NCBI RefSeq assembly: GCF_020177055.1
Contig: NZ_JAIQXT010000003.1
Span: 186,001-250,000 of the forward strand
Source of the DNA: Sphingomonas sp. R647
GTDB taxonomy: Bacteria; Pseudomonadota; Alphaproteobacteria; Sphingomonadales; Sphingomonadaceae
Reading direction: 5' to 3'
Length of the DNA stretch: 64,000 nt
Under the pieces are notes generated by a model. The model saw only the letters and a program-made list of their open reading frames with translations. It ran no database searches and had not been told where the DNA came from. Shown piece by piece: positions 48,294 through 58,800 of this stretch. The first letter of the stretch is position 1. The number at the start of each line of letters is the position of its first letter. The translations under genes and the position numbers were made by a program.

Positions 48294-49567
48294 TTCCCCG
48301 TTTGCACCGGCGTGAGAGCCGGTGTTGTCAGCCGGGCGAGACGCGCCTCGGCATCATGATATTGTGCGCGCGCATCGACCGCGGCGGTGCGGGCATCGAG
48401 CAGTGCCTGTTCGGCTTCTAGCAAGACCAGCTGGTCGAACTTGCCCTCGCCATAGCCAATGCGTGCGATGCGGGCGGCTTCCTGTGCGGCACCGAGTGCC
48501 GGTCCAGACGCCCGCACGCTTGCCGCCGCCCGATCGCGGTCGGCGCGCGCCGCGGTGATCGCACGTTCAGCCTCGAAGCGGGCCACTCGCCGCTTGGCGT
48601 CACTCTGGTTGCGCAGCGCCGTAGCCTGACCCACGGCAGCCCGGCCGTTGTTGAACACCGGCAGCGGCACCGAGACGCCCAAGACCATCGCCATGTCGCC
48701 GCTGGCCTGAAGACGGCGCGTACCCGCGCTTACCGTCAGGTCGGGAATGCGCTGACTGCGCGCGAGGCGAAGTTGTGCATCGGCGGTGGCGACGTCGGCA
48801 CCTGCGGCTGCGAGCGCCAACGTACCATCCGCATTCGCCGGTGTCGCAGGACCCGCCCGAACGTTGTCGATACGATCGAACCACGGCTGGTCCAGGGCAC
48901 CGGGCCGGCTGGCGCCGACGAACTGGGCGAGCGCTAATCGGTTCGCCTCGACGCTGCGCTGTGCACGCTCCAGCTCTGCTTCCGCGTTTGCCGCCAGCAG
49001 GGCAGCGCGCTGCTGATCGATGGGTGAGTTCGCCCCGGCTTCGACCCGGTCGCGCGCGATACGCAAATTTTCGCGCGTGACCCCAAGCTGGTCCTGCGCG
49101 ATCGTCAGCCTTCGTTCAGCGGCGACCGCCTCGATATACGCTTGTGTGACTTGTAGCCTGAGGTCGGCTCGCGTGATCACTGCGTCGATCTTGGCGCGCG
49201 CCGTCTGCGCGTCGGCTACTGCGATGCGTGCTGGGCGTTTACCGCCGAGTTCAAGCGGAAGCGCGAACGCAATCGTTGTCTCGGCTTCGTTGATGCCCTT
49301 GTACGGGCCGGTGCCGATTACATTCTCGACATCGGCGCTGAGCGTCGGGTTCGGTCGCAACGCAGCGACTACACGACCCGCTTCGGCGGCTTCGATGCCG
49401 AGCGCCGCCACTTCGTTGGCCGGCGCGATCGCGCCCGCCTGAGCCAACGCTTCGTCAAGCGTTAGCGTCTCGCCAGCTGAGACCGGCGCGGACGATGTCG
49501 AACTTTGCGCCTGCGCAATCCCTGCGCACGACGCCGCGGCGAGAAGCGCCGCGTAGATGGACTTCAT
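48290..49567 (-). CDS. czcC: CzcC-type outer-membrane channel, system 2
   Basis: 425-residue TolC-family protein with a signal peptide (to about residue 20, IAQAQ) and two helical efflux repeats (LTLDEALAQAGAIAPANEVA at the mature N-terminus). First structural gene of the second CBA pump. Usual length. Confidence 0.88.
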   Translation of the reverse strand: MKSIYAALLAAASCAGIAQAQSSTSSAPVSAGETLTLDEALAQAGAIAPANEVAALGIEAAEAGRVVAALRPNPTLSADVENVIGTGPYKGINEAETTIAFALPLELGGKRPARIAVADAQTARAKIDAVITRADLRLQVTQAYIEAVAAERRLTIAQDQLGVTRENLRIARDRVEAGANSPIDQQRAALLAANAEAELERAQRSVEANRLALAQFVGASRPGALDQPWFDRIDNVRAGPATPANADGTLALAAAGADVATADAQLRLARSQRIPDLTVSAGTRRLQASGDMAMVLGVSVPLPVFNNGRAAVGQATALRNQSDAKRRVARFEAERAITAARADRDRAAASVRASGPALGAAQEAARIARIGYGEGKFDQLVLLEAEQALLDARTAAVDARAQYHDAEARLARLTTPALTPVQTGN

Positions 49568-49627
49568 GATGGAACACTCCTGACAGCCACAAACAGCCGC
49601 CGGGCATCGGCCCGCGGCGGAGGGGCG

Positions 49628-49969
49628 TCAGGCTTGCGGAGGTCTCAACGCGGCGTCGGGCGCGGCCGCGACCAGCACACTCGCCGGGCCGCGATCACGA
49701 ATATTCTCATGTGAGGTTAGCGTCGCTGTCACGGCGGCATCGTCAAGCGACGCGAAATGGTGGCCGTGGCAGCCGCCGTGCTGATGCGCGATGTTCTGGT
49801 CGCTCTTGCCGGTCTCCGGCGCGTTCTGATCGGCGTGATCCACATCCACGCCCGGCAGCGAGGGAGCCATCTCGACGCAGATCGACCGCTCCACGGCATG
49901 CGCGACCGGCGCAGTGCCGATCGACAGCAGCGCAAACGCACAAAGCATCAAGGTGAACAGACGGATCAT
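49628..49969 (-). CDS. CzcI-like His-rich small exported protein, system 2
   Basis: 113 residues: signal peptide to about residue 25 (APVAHA), then CVEMAPSLPGVDVDHADQN, a His cluster HQHGGCHGHH and an Ala/Pro-rich end. It holds the same position before czcC as the protein at 22071-22454 and as CzcI in Cupriavidus. Candidate periplasmic modulator of the czc operon. Confidence 0.65.
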   Translation of the reverse strand: MIRLFTLMLCAFALLSIGTAPVAHAVERSICVEMAPSLPGVDVDHADQNAPETGKSDQNIAHQHGGCHGHHFASLDDAAVTATLTSHENIRDRGPASVLVAAAPDAALRPPQA

Positions 49970-50031
49970 CGCGATGCCGCGTTATCCTTTCGTGGCCGGG
50001 TTGTCATCTGCAAAGTGCGCGCCAACGAAGT

Positions 50032-50050
50032 TGATATAGCGTATCATATC
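50032..50050. repeat. AT-rich dyad upstream of czcI-like gene
   Basis: GATAT (50033-50037) pairs with ATATC (50046-50050), and TGATA (50032-50036) with TATCA (50042-50046), within an unusually AT-rich patch about 65 bases upstream of the czcI-like start. Possible operator for the czc operon; no regulator family assigned. Confidence 0.35.
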
Positions 50051-50168
50051 GCCGACGAAAGTGAATCGAACTGTCGGCATTTCGAGTTAACGCTTGAGAC
50101 CATAAATATCCTGGCCAAAGGTCTGAACTCATTCCGTATAGACGCCCGATGTATTTCATCTTCATCTT

Positions 50169-50816
50169 TCATTTGACTTGCAGACGGAAGATGCCCTGCT
50201 GCCCGGACGCGGAAATCTCACGCTTAGCCTGACGGATAATCTGAACACCGCCGGTGATCCCTAGGCCGGCCATGATCGCCGCCACGATCAGATCAGGCCA
50301 GGCCGTCCCGGTGCCGAACACCCCGACAGCAGCCATGACCACGGCGACGTTGCCGATCGCATCGTTGCGCGAGCAGATCCACACGGACCGCATGTTCGCG
50401 TCGCCCGCGCGGTAGCGGTAGAGCAGCAACGCAACGCCGGCATTGGCGATCAGCGCCACGACGCCAACAACACCCATCACTTCGGCCTCCGGCGTCTGTC
50501 CGTCCCACACAGCCCACAATGTCGCGCCGAGCACATAGGTACCAAGCAGAAGGAGCGTCACACCCTTGAACAGGGCGGCACGCGCACGCCAGCCGAGCGC
50601 CATACCGGCAACGCCGAGGCTGATCGCATAGTTGGCCGCGTCGCCCAGGAAATCGAGCGCATCGGCCTGAAGCGCTTTCGATCCGCCCGAGACACCGGCG
50701 ATCATCTCGGCCACGAACATCGTCGCGTTGACCACCAGCGCGATCCACAGAGCGCGGCGCCATTTGGGGTCATTGTTCGCGTCGGACTTGTCCGAAGCAC
50801 AGCTATTGCAGGCCAT
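50169..50816 (-). CDS. CDF-family cation exporter
   Basis: 215 residues from ATG 50816 (GAGGTGG upstream; a GTG two codons earlier is also open). Six membrane helices, with the family motif region SKALQADALDFLGDAANY and the second metal-site helix CSRNDAIGNVAVVMAA. An N-terminal Cys pair (MACNSCASDKSD) is present. CDF proteins export Zn/Cd/Co by proton antiport. It lacks the usual long cytoplasmic domain. Divergent from and probably controlled by the CadR-like gene. Confidence 0.85.
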   Translation of the reverse strand: MACNSCASDKSDANNDPKWRRALWIALVVNATMFVAEMIAGVSGGSKALQADALDFLGDAANYAISLGVAGMALGWRARAALFKGVTLLLLGTYVLGATLWAVWDGQTPEAEVMGVVGVVALIANAGVALLLYRYRAGDANMRSVWICSRNDAIGNVAVVMAAVGVFGTGTAWPDLIVAAIMAGLGITGGVQIIRQAKREISASGQQGIFRLQVK

Positions 50817-50845
50817 TGCCACCTCGCACGACTCGATGTGACAGG

Positions 50846-50877
50846 CTATATGGACCCTGTAGTAACTCGAGGGTCAA
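50846..50877 (-). promoter_or_regulatory. CadR/ZntR-type promoter of the CDF gene
   Basis: On the minus strand TTGACC (50872-50877) and ATATAG (50846-50851) are 20 bp apart. The dyad ACCCT...AGGGT inside (ACCCTCGAGTTACTACAGGGT is one base over 20; key arms ACCCT and AGGGT) matches the CadR/PbrR operator layout. It lies between the divergent CDF and regulator genes. Confidence 0.8.
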
Positions 50878-50882
50878 TGGGC

Positions 50883-51272
50883 ATGAAAATCGGCGAGCTC
50901 GCACGAGCGACCAGCACCAAGATCGAAACGATCCGCTTTTACGAGAAGATCGGTTTGCTTCCCGCGCCCGCTCGGACTGCAGCGAATTATCGCGCCTACA
51001 ATCAAACCCAACTGGCCCGTCTGTCCTTCGTGCGCCGCGCCCGCGACCTTGGCTTTACGCTCGATCAGATACGCGGTTTGCTCGCCTTGTCAGATGATCG
51101 GGACCAGTCTTGCAGTGCAGTCGATACCGTGGCTCGTCAGCACGTGTCCGAAATCGACCGCAAGATCACCGATTTGCGGGCGCTCCGCCGCGAACTGCAA
51201 GAGATGCTCGATCAATGCAGCCAGGAGACGGTCTCAACATGCCGGATCATTGAGTCTTTGGCGCCACGCTGA
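50883..51272 (+). CDS. cadR: CadR/ZntR-like divalent-metal MerR-family regulator
   Basis: 129 residues from ATG 50883. HTH MKIGELARATSTKIETIRFY, dimer helix, and Cys at 77, 112 and 120 (DQSCSAV, QCSQETVSTC), matching the divalent-metal ligands of CadR/PbrR (77, 112, 119). It lacks the His-rich tail of some CadR proteins. It should sense Cd/Pb/Zn and activate the divergent CDF gene. Symbol by resemblance. Confidence 0.83.
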   Translation: MKIGELARATSTKIETIRFYEKIGLLPAPARTAANYRAYNQTQLARLSFVRRARDLGFTLDQIRGLLALSDDRDQSCSAVDTVARQHVSEIDRKITDLRALRRELQEMLDQCSQETVSTCRIIESLAPR

Positions 51273-51483
51273 CTTGGCGTCTCGTTGAGCGAAGTGGCAA
51301 ACGACCGATTCGGTCGCTCCAAGCGCTCGCGGAGATACCCGACCCTGGGCGTTAGCTTGTAGAAGCTGACTCCGAAAAGCGACCGTTCCCAGAACGTCCG
51401 CGCAAGGTTATTGCCGTAAATAATTGATCGCACAGCGCAGTATGAGTCAGTGCTAAGACTGCTAACCTCCGGGGGATGGACCG

Positions 51484-53421
51484 ATGAAGCTCGCGCATTT
51501 GCGCATCTGTAACTTCAGGTGCTTTGGAAATGTCGCTACTGAGATCGGGTTGGACGACACCACGTTCATCCTCGGACCTAACGGCACCGGCAAAACTGCG
51601 ATCCTGCAGGCGCTGGCAAGAATGTTCAGTCTCGATCCTGCGCTGCGCAAGATCAGGCATTCGGATTTTCACATTGCAACCGATGAAGCACCCGATGCCG
51701 CGCCGGAAGAGCGCAGGCTCTGGATCGAAGCCGATTTCGACTTTCCCGAACTCGAACTGGACGACGAAGGCGCCATGCCCGCCGTGCCGGGCAATTTCGC
51801 GCACATGCTGATGGTGGACGATGATGAGGCTGTGCGCGTCCGTTTCCGTCTGGCTGCGACGCTCGATCAGGATGGCGATATTGAGGAAACCTTCACCTAT
51901 GTGACCAAAACCGACGATGCAGGGGTGCCGACCGAGGAAAGCCGCGCATCCAAGCAAGATCGCAATGCCATTCAGGTGCACTATCTGCCCGCTCGGCGCG
52001 ATCCTTCCGATCATATCTCCTACTCGTCCAATGCGCTGTTGGGCCGGGCATTGCGGGCGGCGGACTGGAGCGGTGAACGTGCGGCAATCGGCGATCTCAC
52101 CGCGCAGATCACCGCAGCGCTGACGGGCAACGCCGCCATCGAAAGCATTGGCGAATCCCTGACCACGATCTGGAGCCAACTGCACAAGGGCCAGTTCTTC
52201 GCCGACCCCGGGGTTTCCTTCGAGCAGAGCGAGATCGATACGCTGCTTCGCCATTTGAGCCTGACGTTCACGCCCGGACACGGTGAACCTCTCGTTGATT
52301 TTTCGCGGTTGAGCGACGGTCAGCAGTCGCTGCTCTACATCTCGCTGGTACTCGCCATGCGCGAGATCAGCGACAAGGTGCTAGCAGGCGAGCTGTGCGC
52401 GTTCGATATCGATAAGCTGCGGCCCGCAATCTTCACTCTGATTGCGGTCGAAGAGCCGGAGAACAGCCTGTCGCCACATTATCTGGGACGCATCGTGCGT
52501 GCCGTTTCCGAATTCGCCAAAGGTCAGAATACCCAAGCGCTCGTGGCAACGCACGCGCCGTCGCTTCTGCGGCGGGTTGCGCCCGAGACCATTCGTTATC
52601 TGCGGCTCGACGGCAACCGCCGCACGGTCGTTACGCGTGTCGTGCTTCCTCAAAATGCGGACGCCGCCAAATATGTGCGCGAAGGCGTACAAGCCTTTCC
52701 GGAGCTGTATTTCTCGCGGTTCGTGATCCTGGGTGAAGGCGACAGCGAGGAGGTCGTTCTGCCGCGGCTGCTCGGCGCGCGCGGGATTCTTACCGATGAC
52801 GCGTCGATTTCGATCGTTCCCTTGGGCGGTCGGCACGTCAATCATTTCTGGCGGTTGCTGCACGCGCTCGGCATTCCGCACGCGACACTGCTCGACCTTG
52901 ACCTTGCTCGCTATCAAGGGGGCTGGGGCCGGATCAAATATGCCGCGAAGCAACGCCTCAAATACGGCGATATCGAAAACGCCGGCATCGACGACGACGA
53001 TATCGCGGGCATTCCGGCCTGGGACAGCGATCTGGGATTGCTGGACGATGACGATGACTGGATCGAGTATTTCGCAGATCGGGGAATCTTCTTCTCTTCT
53101 CCGCTTGATCTCGACTTCATGATGATCGAAGCGTTTGGGGAAGTGTACAAGATTGACGACGACGAGCGCGAGGAACCGGACGAAAGCACGCTCAAGGCGG
53201 TTCTTGGCAAGAAGCACGACACAGTTGATGGCCAGTACTCCGACGAGCAGCTGGAGCTGTTCGATGCCTATCACCGCAGGTTCAAGATCGGCAGCAAGCC
53301 GGCTTGGCACATCCGGGCGATGGCGGCGCTCGATGATGCGGAACTAGCGGCCGACATGCCAGCAGTTATGACAGCGCTGATCGACTATGTTGAAACCGCA
53401 CTGGAAGGCCTGCCAGAATGA
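51484..53421 (+). CDS. gajA: Gabija GajA-like OLD-family ATPase-TOPRIM nuclease
   Basis: 645 residues. N-terminal ABC-type ATPase: Walker A GPNGTGKT (31-38), signature LSDGQQSLLY (about 274), Walker B IAVEEPENSL (about 318), H-loop VATHAPS. C-terminal TOPRIM nuclease: VILGEGDSEEVVLP (about 413, catalytic Glu) and LLDLDLAR (about 471, Asp pair). This is the layout of GajA, which nicks or cuts phage DNA and forms a complex with GajB. Overlaps the helicase start (ATGA). A long acidic insert (GIDDDDIAG, DDDDDWIEYF) lies between the Asp pair and the C-terminus. Class 2 OLD proteins share this layout; the tight helicase pairing supports Gabija. Confidence 0.85.
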   Translation: MKLAHLRICNFRCFGNVATEIGLDDTTFILGPNGTGKTAILQALARMFSLDPALRKIRHSDFHIATDEAPDAAPEERRLWIEADFDFPELELDDEGAMPAVPGNFAHMLMVDDDEAVRVRFRLAATLDQDGDIEETFTYVTKTDDAGVPTEESRASKQDRNAIQVHYLPARRDPSDHISYSSNALLGRALRAADWSGERAAIGDLTAQITAALTGNAAIESIGESLTTIWSQLHKGQFFADPGVSFEQSEIDTLLRHLSLTFTPGHGEPLVDFSRLSDGQQSLLYISLVLAMREISDKVLAGELCAFDIDKLRPAIFTLIAVEEPENSLSPHYLGRIVRAVSEFAKGQNTQALVATHAPSLLRRVAPETIRYLRLDGNRRTVVTRVVLPQNADAAKYVREGVQAFPELYFSRFVILGEGDSEEVVLPRLLGARGILTDDASISIVPLGGRHVNHFWRLLHALGIPHATLLDLDLARYQGGWGRIKYAAKQRLKYGDIENAGIDDDDIAGIPAWDSDLGLLDDDDDWIEYFADRGIFFSSPLDLDFMMIEAFGEVYKIDDDEREEPDESTLKAVLGKKHDTVDGQYSDEQLELFDAYHRRFKIGSKPAWHIRAMAALDDAELAADMPAVMTALIDYVETALEGLPE

Positions 53422-55076
53422 TCTCGGCCGAGCGATGGTCTCCTGCCGACGGCTTGACGCTCGAGCCGAATGCGATGGCTGCCGCTACGGAGATCGCACG
53501 CAATCTGGCGCTGACCGCAGGTCCGGGTGCCGGCAAGACCGAAATGCTCGCGCAACGTGCGGACTTCCTGCTTCGGACCGGCACTTGCCGCTATCCGCGG
53601 CGGATCCTCGCCATCTCCTTCAAGACCGATGCCAGCCAGAACTTAAAGGCGCGCGTCCGCAAACGCTGTGGACCCGAACTGGCGGCGCGCTTCGACAGCC
53701 ACACCTTTCATGCATTTGCGAAGCGGATCATCGATCGCTTTCGCCCCGTGCTCACCGGACGGGATGCCCTGGGCCCGGACTATTCGATCGGTACACGTCG
53801 GGTGCAGCGCCAGTCCATCACCTTCGCCGACATGGTGCCGCTCGCCCATACGATCATCGAAGCCAGCCTCATTGCACGCAACGCAGTGCGTCAGACCTAC
53901 ACCCATATCTTTCTCGATGAATTTCAAGACTGCACGGCCGAGCAATATCGCCTGATTCTCGCTTGCTTCGGGGGCACCTCGGCGATTCTGACAGCGGTGG
54001 GCGATACCAAGCAAAGCATCATGGGCTGGGCCGGCGCGCTTGAGGGTATCTTCCAGACCTTTGCCGATGAGTTCGATGCGCTACCGCGCAACCTCTACCA
54101 GAATTTCCGATCCGCACCGCGGCTACGCCGCATGCAGAATGCGATGGTCAAAGTGATGGATCCGCCCGCCGCGCTCGACGATGCGGATATCCTCGGCGAA
54201 GAGGGCGAGATCGCTGTTCTTCGTTTCGACGATGATGGCGAAGAAGCTGCCAGCCTGACGGGGCAAATCCGCGACCTGATCGACAATGGCGTCCGACCCT
54301 CTGAAATCGCGATTCTCGTCAGCAAGCAGCAGAACCTCTATTGCCAGCGCCTTACGGTCGCATTCGAGGCCGCCGAAATCCCGTTTCGTGAGGAAGACAA
54401 GGAACAGGATCTGGCGTCGGAGCCGGTCGCCTGCCTGCTCATCGACTTTCTCCTAGTCGCCAGCGGTTCGCGGCAGCCCGCCGCCTATCGCCGATTACTG
54501 GATATCGTGGTGTTCAACCATGGCTATGACGAGGAGCGCGAATATCAACTGCGCTCACGCTGGGATCGCTTCGTTACAGAAACTAGGCGGCAGATCGCGT
54601 CGGGTGAGATCAATCTAGGCCATATCAACGACCTGCAAGCCGTTGCCACGGCGCTGGTAGGCGTAGTCGGGCGCGACAATCTCATCGCGCTTTCGCCTGA
54701 CTACGCGCATGGTGGCCGCCTCGACCAACTTATAGAACAGGCACTCGAACGCGCGCATCTGTTGCTGCAAGGCGACGCGGAGCCGGCGACGGCCTTGGCG
54801 TCCTTCTCTGGCGACAGCGCGGTTCGCATCATGTCGGTGCATAAGAGTAAGGGTCTGGAGTTTGATACAGTCGTCATTCTCGGGGTCGAGAAAGAGACTT
54901 TCTGGGGTGAATCATCGGCGGAGCGCGCTGCCTATTTTGTCGGGATTTCCCGCGCTAAACAAAGGCTTTGGCTAACCACGTGTCACTGTCGCCAGCGCCC
55001 GGATGGCGCTAAACGCTGGGATGTCGAGCGTCGGGAGCACGACGAATTTCTTGGCTACGCACTTGATGGCGATTGA
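53418..55076 (+). CDS. gajB: Gabija GajB-like UvrD/REP-type helicase
   Basis: 552 residues. Superfamily 1 helicase: Walker A AGPGAGKTE (about 34-42), motif II FLDEFQD (about 163), VGDTKQSIMGWAG (motif III), NLYQNFRS (motif IV) and VHKSKGLEFDTVVI (about 472), ending in GISRAKQRLWL (motif VI). In Gabija this subunit senses DNA ends or strand-separated DNA and activates GajA. Four-base overlap with gajA and no other gene in the operon. Confidence 0.85.
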   Translation: MISAERWSPADGLTLEPNAMAAATEIARNLALTAGPGAGKTEMLAQRADFLLRTGTCRYPRRILAISFKTDASQNLKARVRKRCGPELAARFDSHTFHAFAKRIIDRFRPVLTGRDALGPDYSIGTRRVQRQSITFADMVPLAHTIIEASLIARNAVRQTYTHIFLDEFQDCTAEQYRLILACFGGTSAILTAVGDTKQSIMGWAGALEGIFQTFADEFDALPRNLYQNFRSAPRLRRMQNAMVKVMDPPAALDDADILGEEGEIAVLRFDDDGEEAASLTGQIRDLIDNGVRPSEIAILVSKQQNLYCQRLTVAFEAAEIPFREEDKEQDLASEPVACLLIDFLLVASGSRQPAAYRRLLDIVVFNHGYDEEREYQLRSRWDRFVTETRRQIASGEINLGHINDLQAVATALVGVVGRDNLIALSPDYAHGGRLDQLIEQALERAHLLLQGDAEPATALASFSGDSAVRIMSVHKSKGLEFDTVVILGVEKETFWGESSAERAAYFVGISRAKQRLWLTTCHCRQRPDGAKRWDVERREHDEFLGYALDGD

Positions 55077-55225
55077 GCCGAACTTATGCAGCGATCAGCA
55101 AAACTCGACATCGGCGTGGTTGTGTCAAGCTCGGTGAGCTCTTGGAGTTCTCGCAGGTACCTGACGAGAATCCGCGGTGCCAGTTTTCAAACCAGTCGGG
55201 CAGCCGTGCTGGCGCGTATGTACGA

Positions 55226-55873
55226 TCAACCAAAAGGATCAAGCGCGTGCGAAAGCAAAGCGTGACGCACTTCGATGTTCTTCGTTCCGGCGCGGCTATG
55301 GGTCGTACTGAACCGGTTGATTCGATGCACCGGGACCATAGGAACCGGACCACCTAGAATATTTAGCGCAGCGTGAGACGCGATCGCATTTGCCAATCGC
55401 TCCATTGAGAAACCGAGATCGCCGTCCAACACATAACCGAGCATGCAACCGACCTCCAACCCTTCGGCATATTGCTCGGTGATGAAGCGCATCATTCCGT
55501 CGGTGACGTAAGGGCCGGCCAGTGATTGTCTGCCACCGCTGTAGATCACATTTAGGCGTTTGCATTCGTAGGCGAGGTAGCGCGTGCGATCCCAGTCGAG
55601 AATGACAGCGAGGTCGATCTGACCTTTGCTGTATTGGGCGCCTGTTGGATGGGTGCCGGTCGGTTCGAACTGAAATTCTATCCAGTGACAAAGCCGACGA
55701 ACCACAGGATCCTTGCCCAGCAAAGAGACGAGATTGATTGTGATCGTGTCTTCGTCGGGTTGTCCGGGCAGAAGATCGAGGAGCGTGGGCCATACCGCCG
55801 CAATACGGTCGAGAATGCGATCATCGAGCGAGGCAAAACGCGCTGCCCATTTCTCAGTGTCGCCCAGCAGCAT
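55226..55873 (-). CDS. PD-(D/E)XK nuclease-like protein of methylase operon
   Basis: 215 residues. The core region KGQIDLAVILDWDRTRYLAY then ECKRLN gives Asp87 and Glu103-x-Lys105, the D...ExK active-site pattern, with an acidic residue in an upstream helix (Glu41, DEDTITINLVSLL). This fits a restriction-type nuclease. A C-terminal helical part (about 120-170) may contact DNA or the methylase. Starts one base before the methylase stop, so it is made with it. No named family recognised. Confidence 0.68.
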   Translation of the reverse strand: MLLGDTEKWAARFASLDDRILDRIAAVWPTLLDLLPGQPDEDTITINLVSLLGKDPVVRRLCHWIEFQFEPTGTHPTGAQYSKGQIDLAVILDWDRTRYLAYECKRLNVIYSGGRQSLAGPYVTDGMMRFITEQYAEGLEVGCMLGYVLDGDLGFSMERLANAIASHAALNILGGPVPMVPVHRINRFSTTHSRAGTKNIEVRHALLSHALDPFG

Positions 55874-58800
55874 CAGGCGCCGGCAGTCCGTCTTTGGATG
55901 GTGATCGCGTCCTGAAGATCCATCGCGATCGAATCCGCGTCGGCAAGTGCGGCAGCCCGAAGCCAGAACCGCATTTGCATCGGCTTGATCAGATAGAGAC
56001 TGTCGCCGACGAAGACCCGGAGATCGGGGATCAACTGGAAATTACCGTCCAGCGGCTGATTGATGTGCTCCGACAGATAATCCAGCACATCGTTCAGAGA
56101 AGCGCTGTCATCCTCGGAATAGCTGCTCTCATGCTCGAGCGTGATCCGCAATATTGCGAGATCGACGCTCCTGGCGACCAACTTCGTGCCTACCGATCCG
56201 CCATCAAGGAGCCATCCCCGCAGACTCTCGGCCAAGGTTTCGGCATATGCCCGCCGCTGATCTTCGAGCGGCGGCTTCCAAAGACCCGGACTTGCACCTT
56301 CGTGCGGCTGGATCGCGGGAATGATTGTTTCGACCGCATCGTCGATCAGAACGATCTCGTCGTCCGAAAGGCAGAAATAATCATATGTTAAGCGGTCGAT
56401 CGCGCCGAGATACGCATCGTCTCCGCCACCGAGCGTGAAAGGTTGGCGCGAGGCATCCATCGCCGCGTCGATCACCGCGACCAGCGCGTCCGAGGCGCGG
56501 GCCGCTCGATCGGGATCCGGCAGCTCCGCGAGTTGCGGGAAGGGCAGGCGTCGCAGTTCGGCCTGCTTCACTTCCGGCCGGTCCGATCCGAACGATGCCG
56601 TGCCATGGAATGCGTACCAGACGGAAAGTCGGCTGTTCAGGATAGCCGTGAGCAATTTTGCCCGCCGCTCCTCGCCGGACGGAACGATGATCGCCTGCAG
56701 AATGTCTTGGAACGTCAACGGACTTTGACAATAGGCGGCGCGCAACCTGGTTTGGGAGGTTTCGACCCCGCGCGGGACAAGGATGCGAACCCCAGCAAAG
56801 CCCGGCTCGAAACCCCTTCTGCGCACAAGGTTGCTGATAGCAGGGTGCAGGCCATCATCGGCTTGTGCCAGTCTGCGAAAAGCACCGATCGGGAGGTCGG
56901 GGTATGTGCCGACATACTGGCTAACCTGAGGCTTGACCGGTTTGCTCCCCGTTTCGTCCTCCTCGGCGCCGGCGTAGCCCGCAGTTTCATCATCTTCATC
57001 GTCATCGGTCGTGAATGGCTGGTAGCCTTGCCCAATGACCCAGTGCCCAGTCGGGTCCTGCCGCCGCCGGCTGAACGACCCAAAGTCAGCGACAAGGTCG
57101 CCGATTTTTGACAGCCGGGCGAGATAGCCGAACAGTTTGGCGTCCGGTTCCCGCATCCAGAGGCGTTGCTTGAATGCTAACGGGTTATCTAGAACGGCCT
57201 CCACGGACATCGCCATCTTGTCGGCGCTGCTGAGCGTGATCACCCGTTTGATCCGCAGGTTCAGATCGGCTTTCGGCGCCCAATAATCAAACGTGTAGGG
57301 AAAATGGTCCACTGAGCCGGCACCATAAATGACAAGTGCTGCGGGACGATGGGCATGTTCGAAGAGCTGGAAGCGCAGGTCGGCGAAGTTGATGATCCGC
57401 CGGATGCGGCACGCGCGCATAAATTGGTTTCGCGCGGCCACCGTCTTTGCCGAATGGTTATGCAGGAAGCCCATCGACGGAAGAAGAAAAGCGACGACGC
57501 CGCCTGCGGCGAGATGCCGACCGGCCTTCCAGGTGAAGGCCCAGGCGTCCTCCTTGCCGGGCATCGGGAGCGCTGCCGCCTTACTCCACCGAACCGACGA
57601 CCGGTCGGGTCCTCGCCGGCTCGTCCAAGGCGGATTGCCGATGATGAGATCGAAGCCCTCCTCGGCTTCGGGCACCGCGAAAAAGTCCCGACAGATGAGG
57701 CTGTGGCCCCACAGCTCCGGCAAGACCTTCCCTCGGCTGATCAGCCGTCGGATGTCGCGGGGCGATACTTCCTCGAGCAATGCGACGTAGAGAGAGAACA
57801 CCGCCACGCGCACCGCGCTGCCATTGATATCCCAGCCATGGACACGGCGCAGTATCCCGAGGAGCTGGTCCCAGGCGATCTCGCCATCGTTCGAACGGCT
57901 TCGCCAGTGTTCGCACAGCCGCTGGAAGGACCGGACCAGAAAAACACCCGACCCGCATGCCGGATCGAGAAAGCGGCCTTTGTCGCGCACTGCTGGGCTT
58001 AGCATGTCCCAGACCTGCGATACGACGGTATCGGCCAGGAACATGGGGGTATAAAAGGCGCCGGTCGCCCGACGCTCCGCTTCTTTTTCCCCTAGAAAGC
58101 GATCATAAACCGCACTGACGAGTTCGACGGGGATGTATCGGAAATCATAGCCCCAGAACCTATGCTGCCCGTGCGCCATCTCTTCGCGACCCAGGCGGAA
58201 CGAGGCGAGGATATCAAGATGGCTGCCCCTGATCTCCGGCGCTTGTACCTGCGGCTCGAACGAGCAGGGCGCGACAAAAATATCGCCGTTGAAGTCGGCC
58301 TTGAGCGTCGCGAACAGAGCCTGAAGAAGCGACACGTCCCGCTGTCCTAGCATTTCAAGGAAGCTATTCGCGGCTCCTGAGGATACCGTGCGGAAATATT
58401 CGGTCGAAATGATGTCGCGGTCTTCGAGATAAGCGATGAACATCGCCTGGATCAGAAGCGCCTGAGCGGGGTCGGGATCGAGACCCTCCTTGCGAAGCAG
58501 CGTGTGCGAGACCTTGAGATTGTCGAGCAGAACCTGGTCGATGCGTTCCTTCGGCTTGAAGTATTCCGCGTGCTCGGACCACAACCGACCCGATTCGGCG
58601 CCATCGACAATATTTCGAAACCGCAGGGCATCGGCCGTCAGCGTCAACGTGTCGACCAAGCAACGATTCTCGAACGCCTCGTCGGCATCTTTCAGCGGCG
58701 TTCGGGCGAGCGAGAACGCCCGCATGACCTCACCACTGATGACTAGGAGCAGACTGATCAGCCCTTGGTTCCACAATGCACCATGGAGATCGACGATCGC

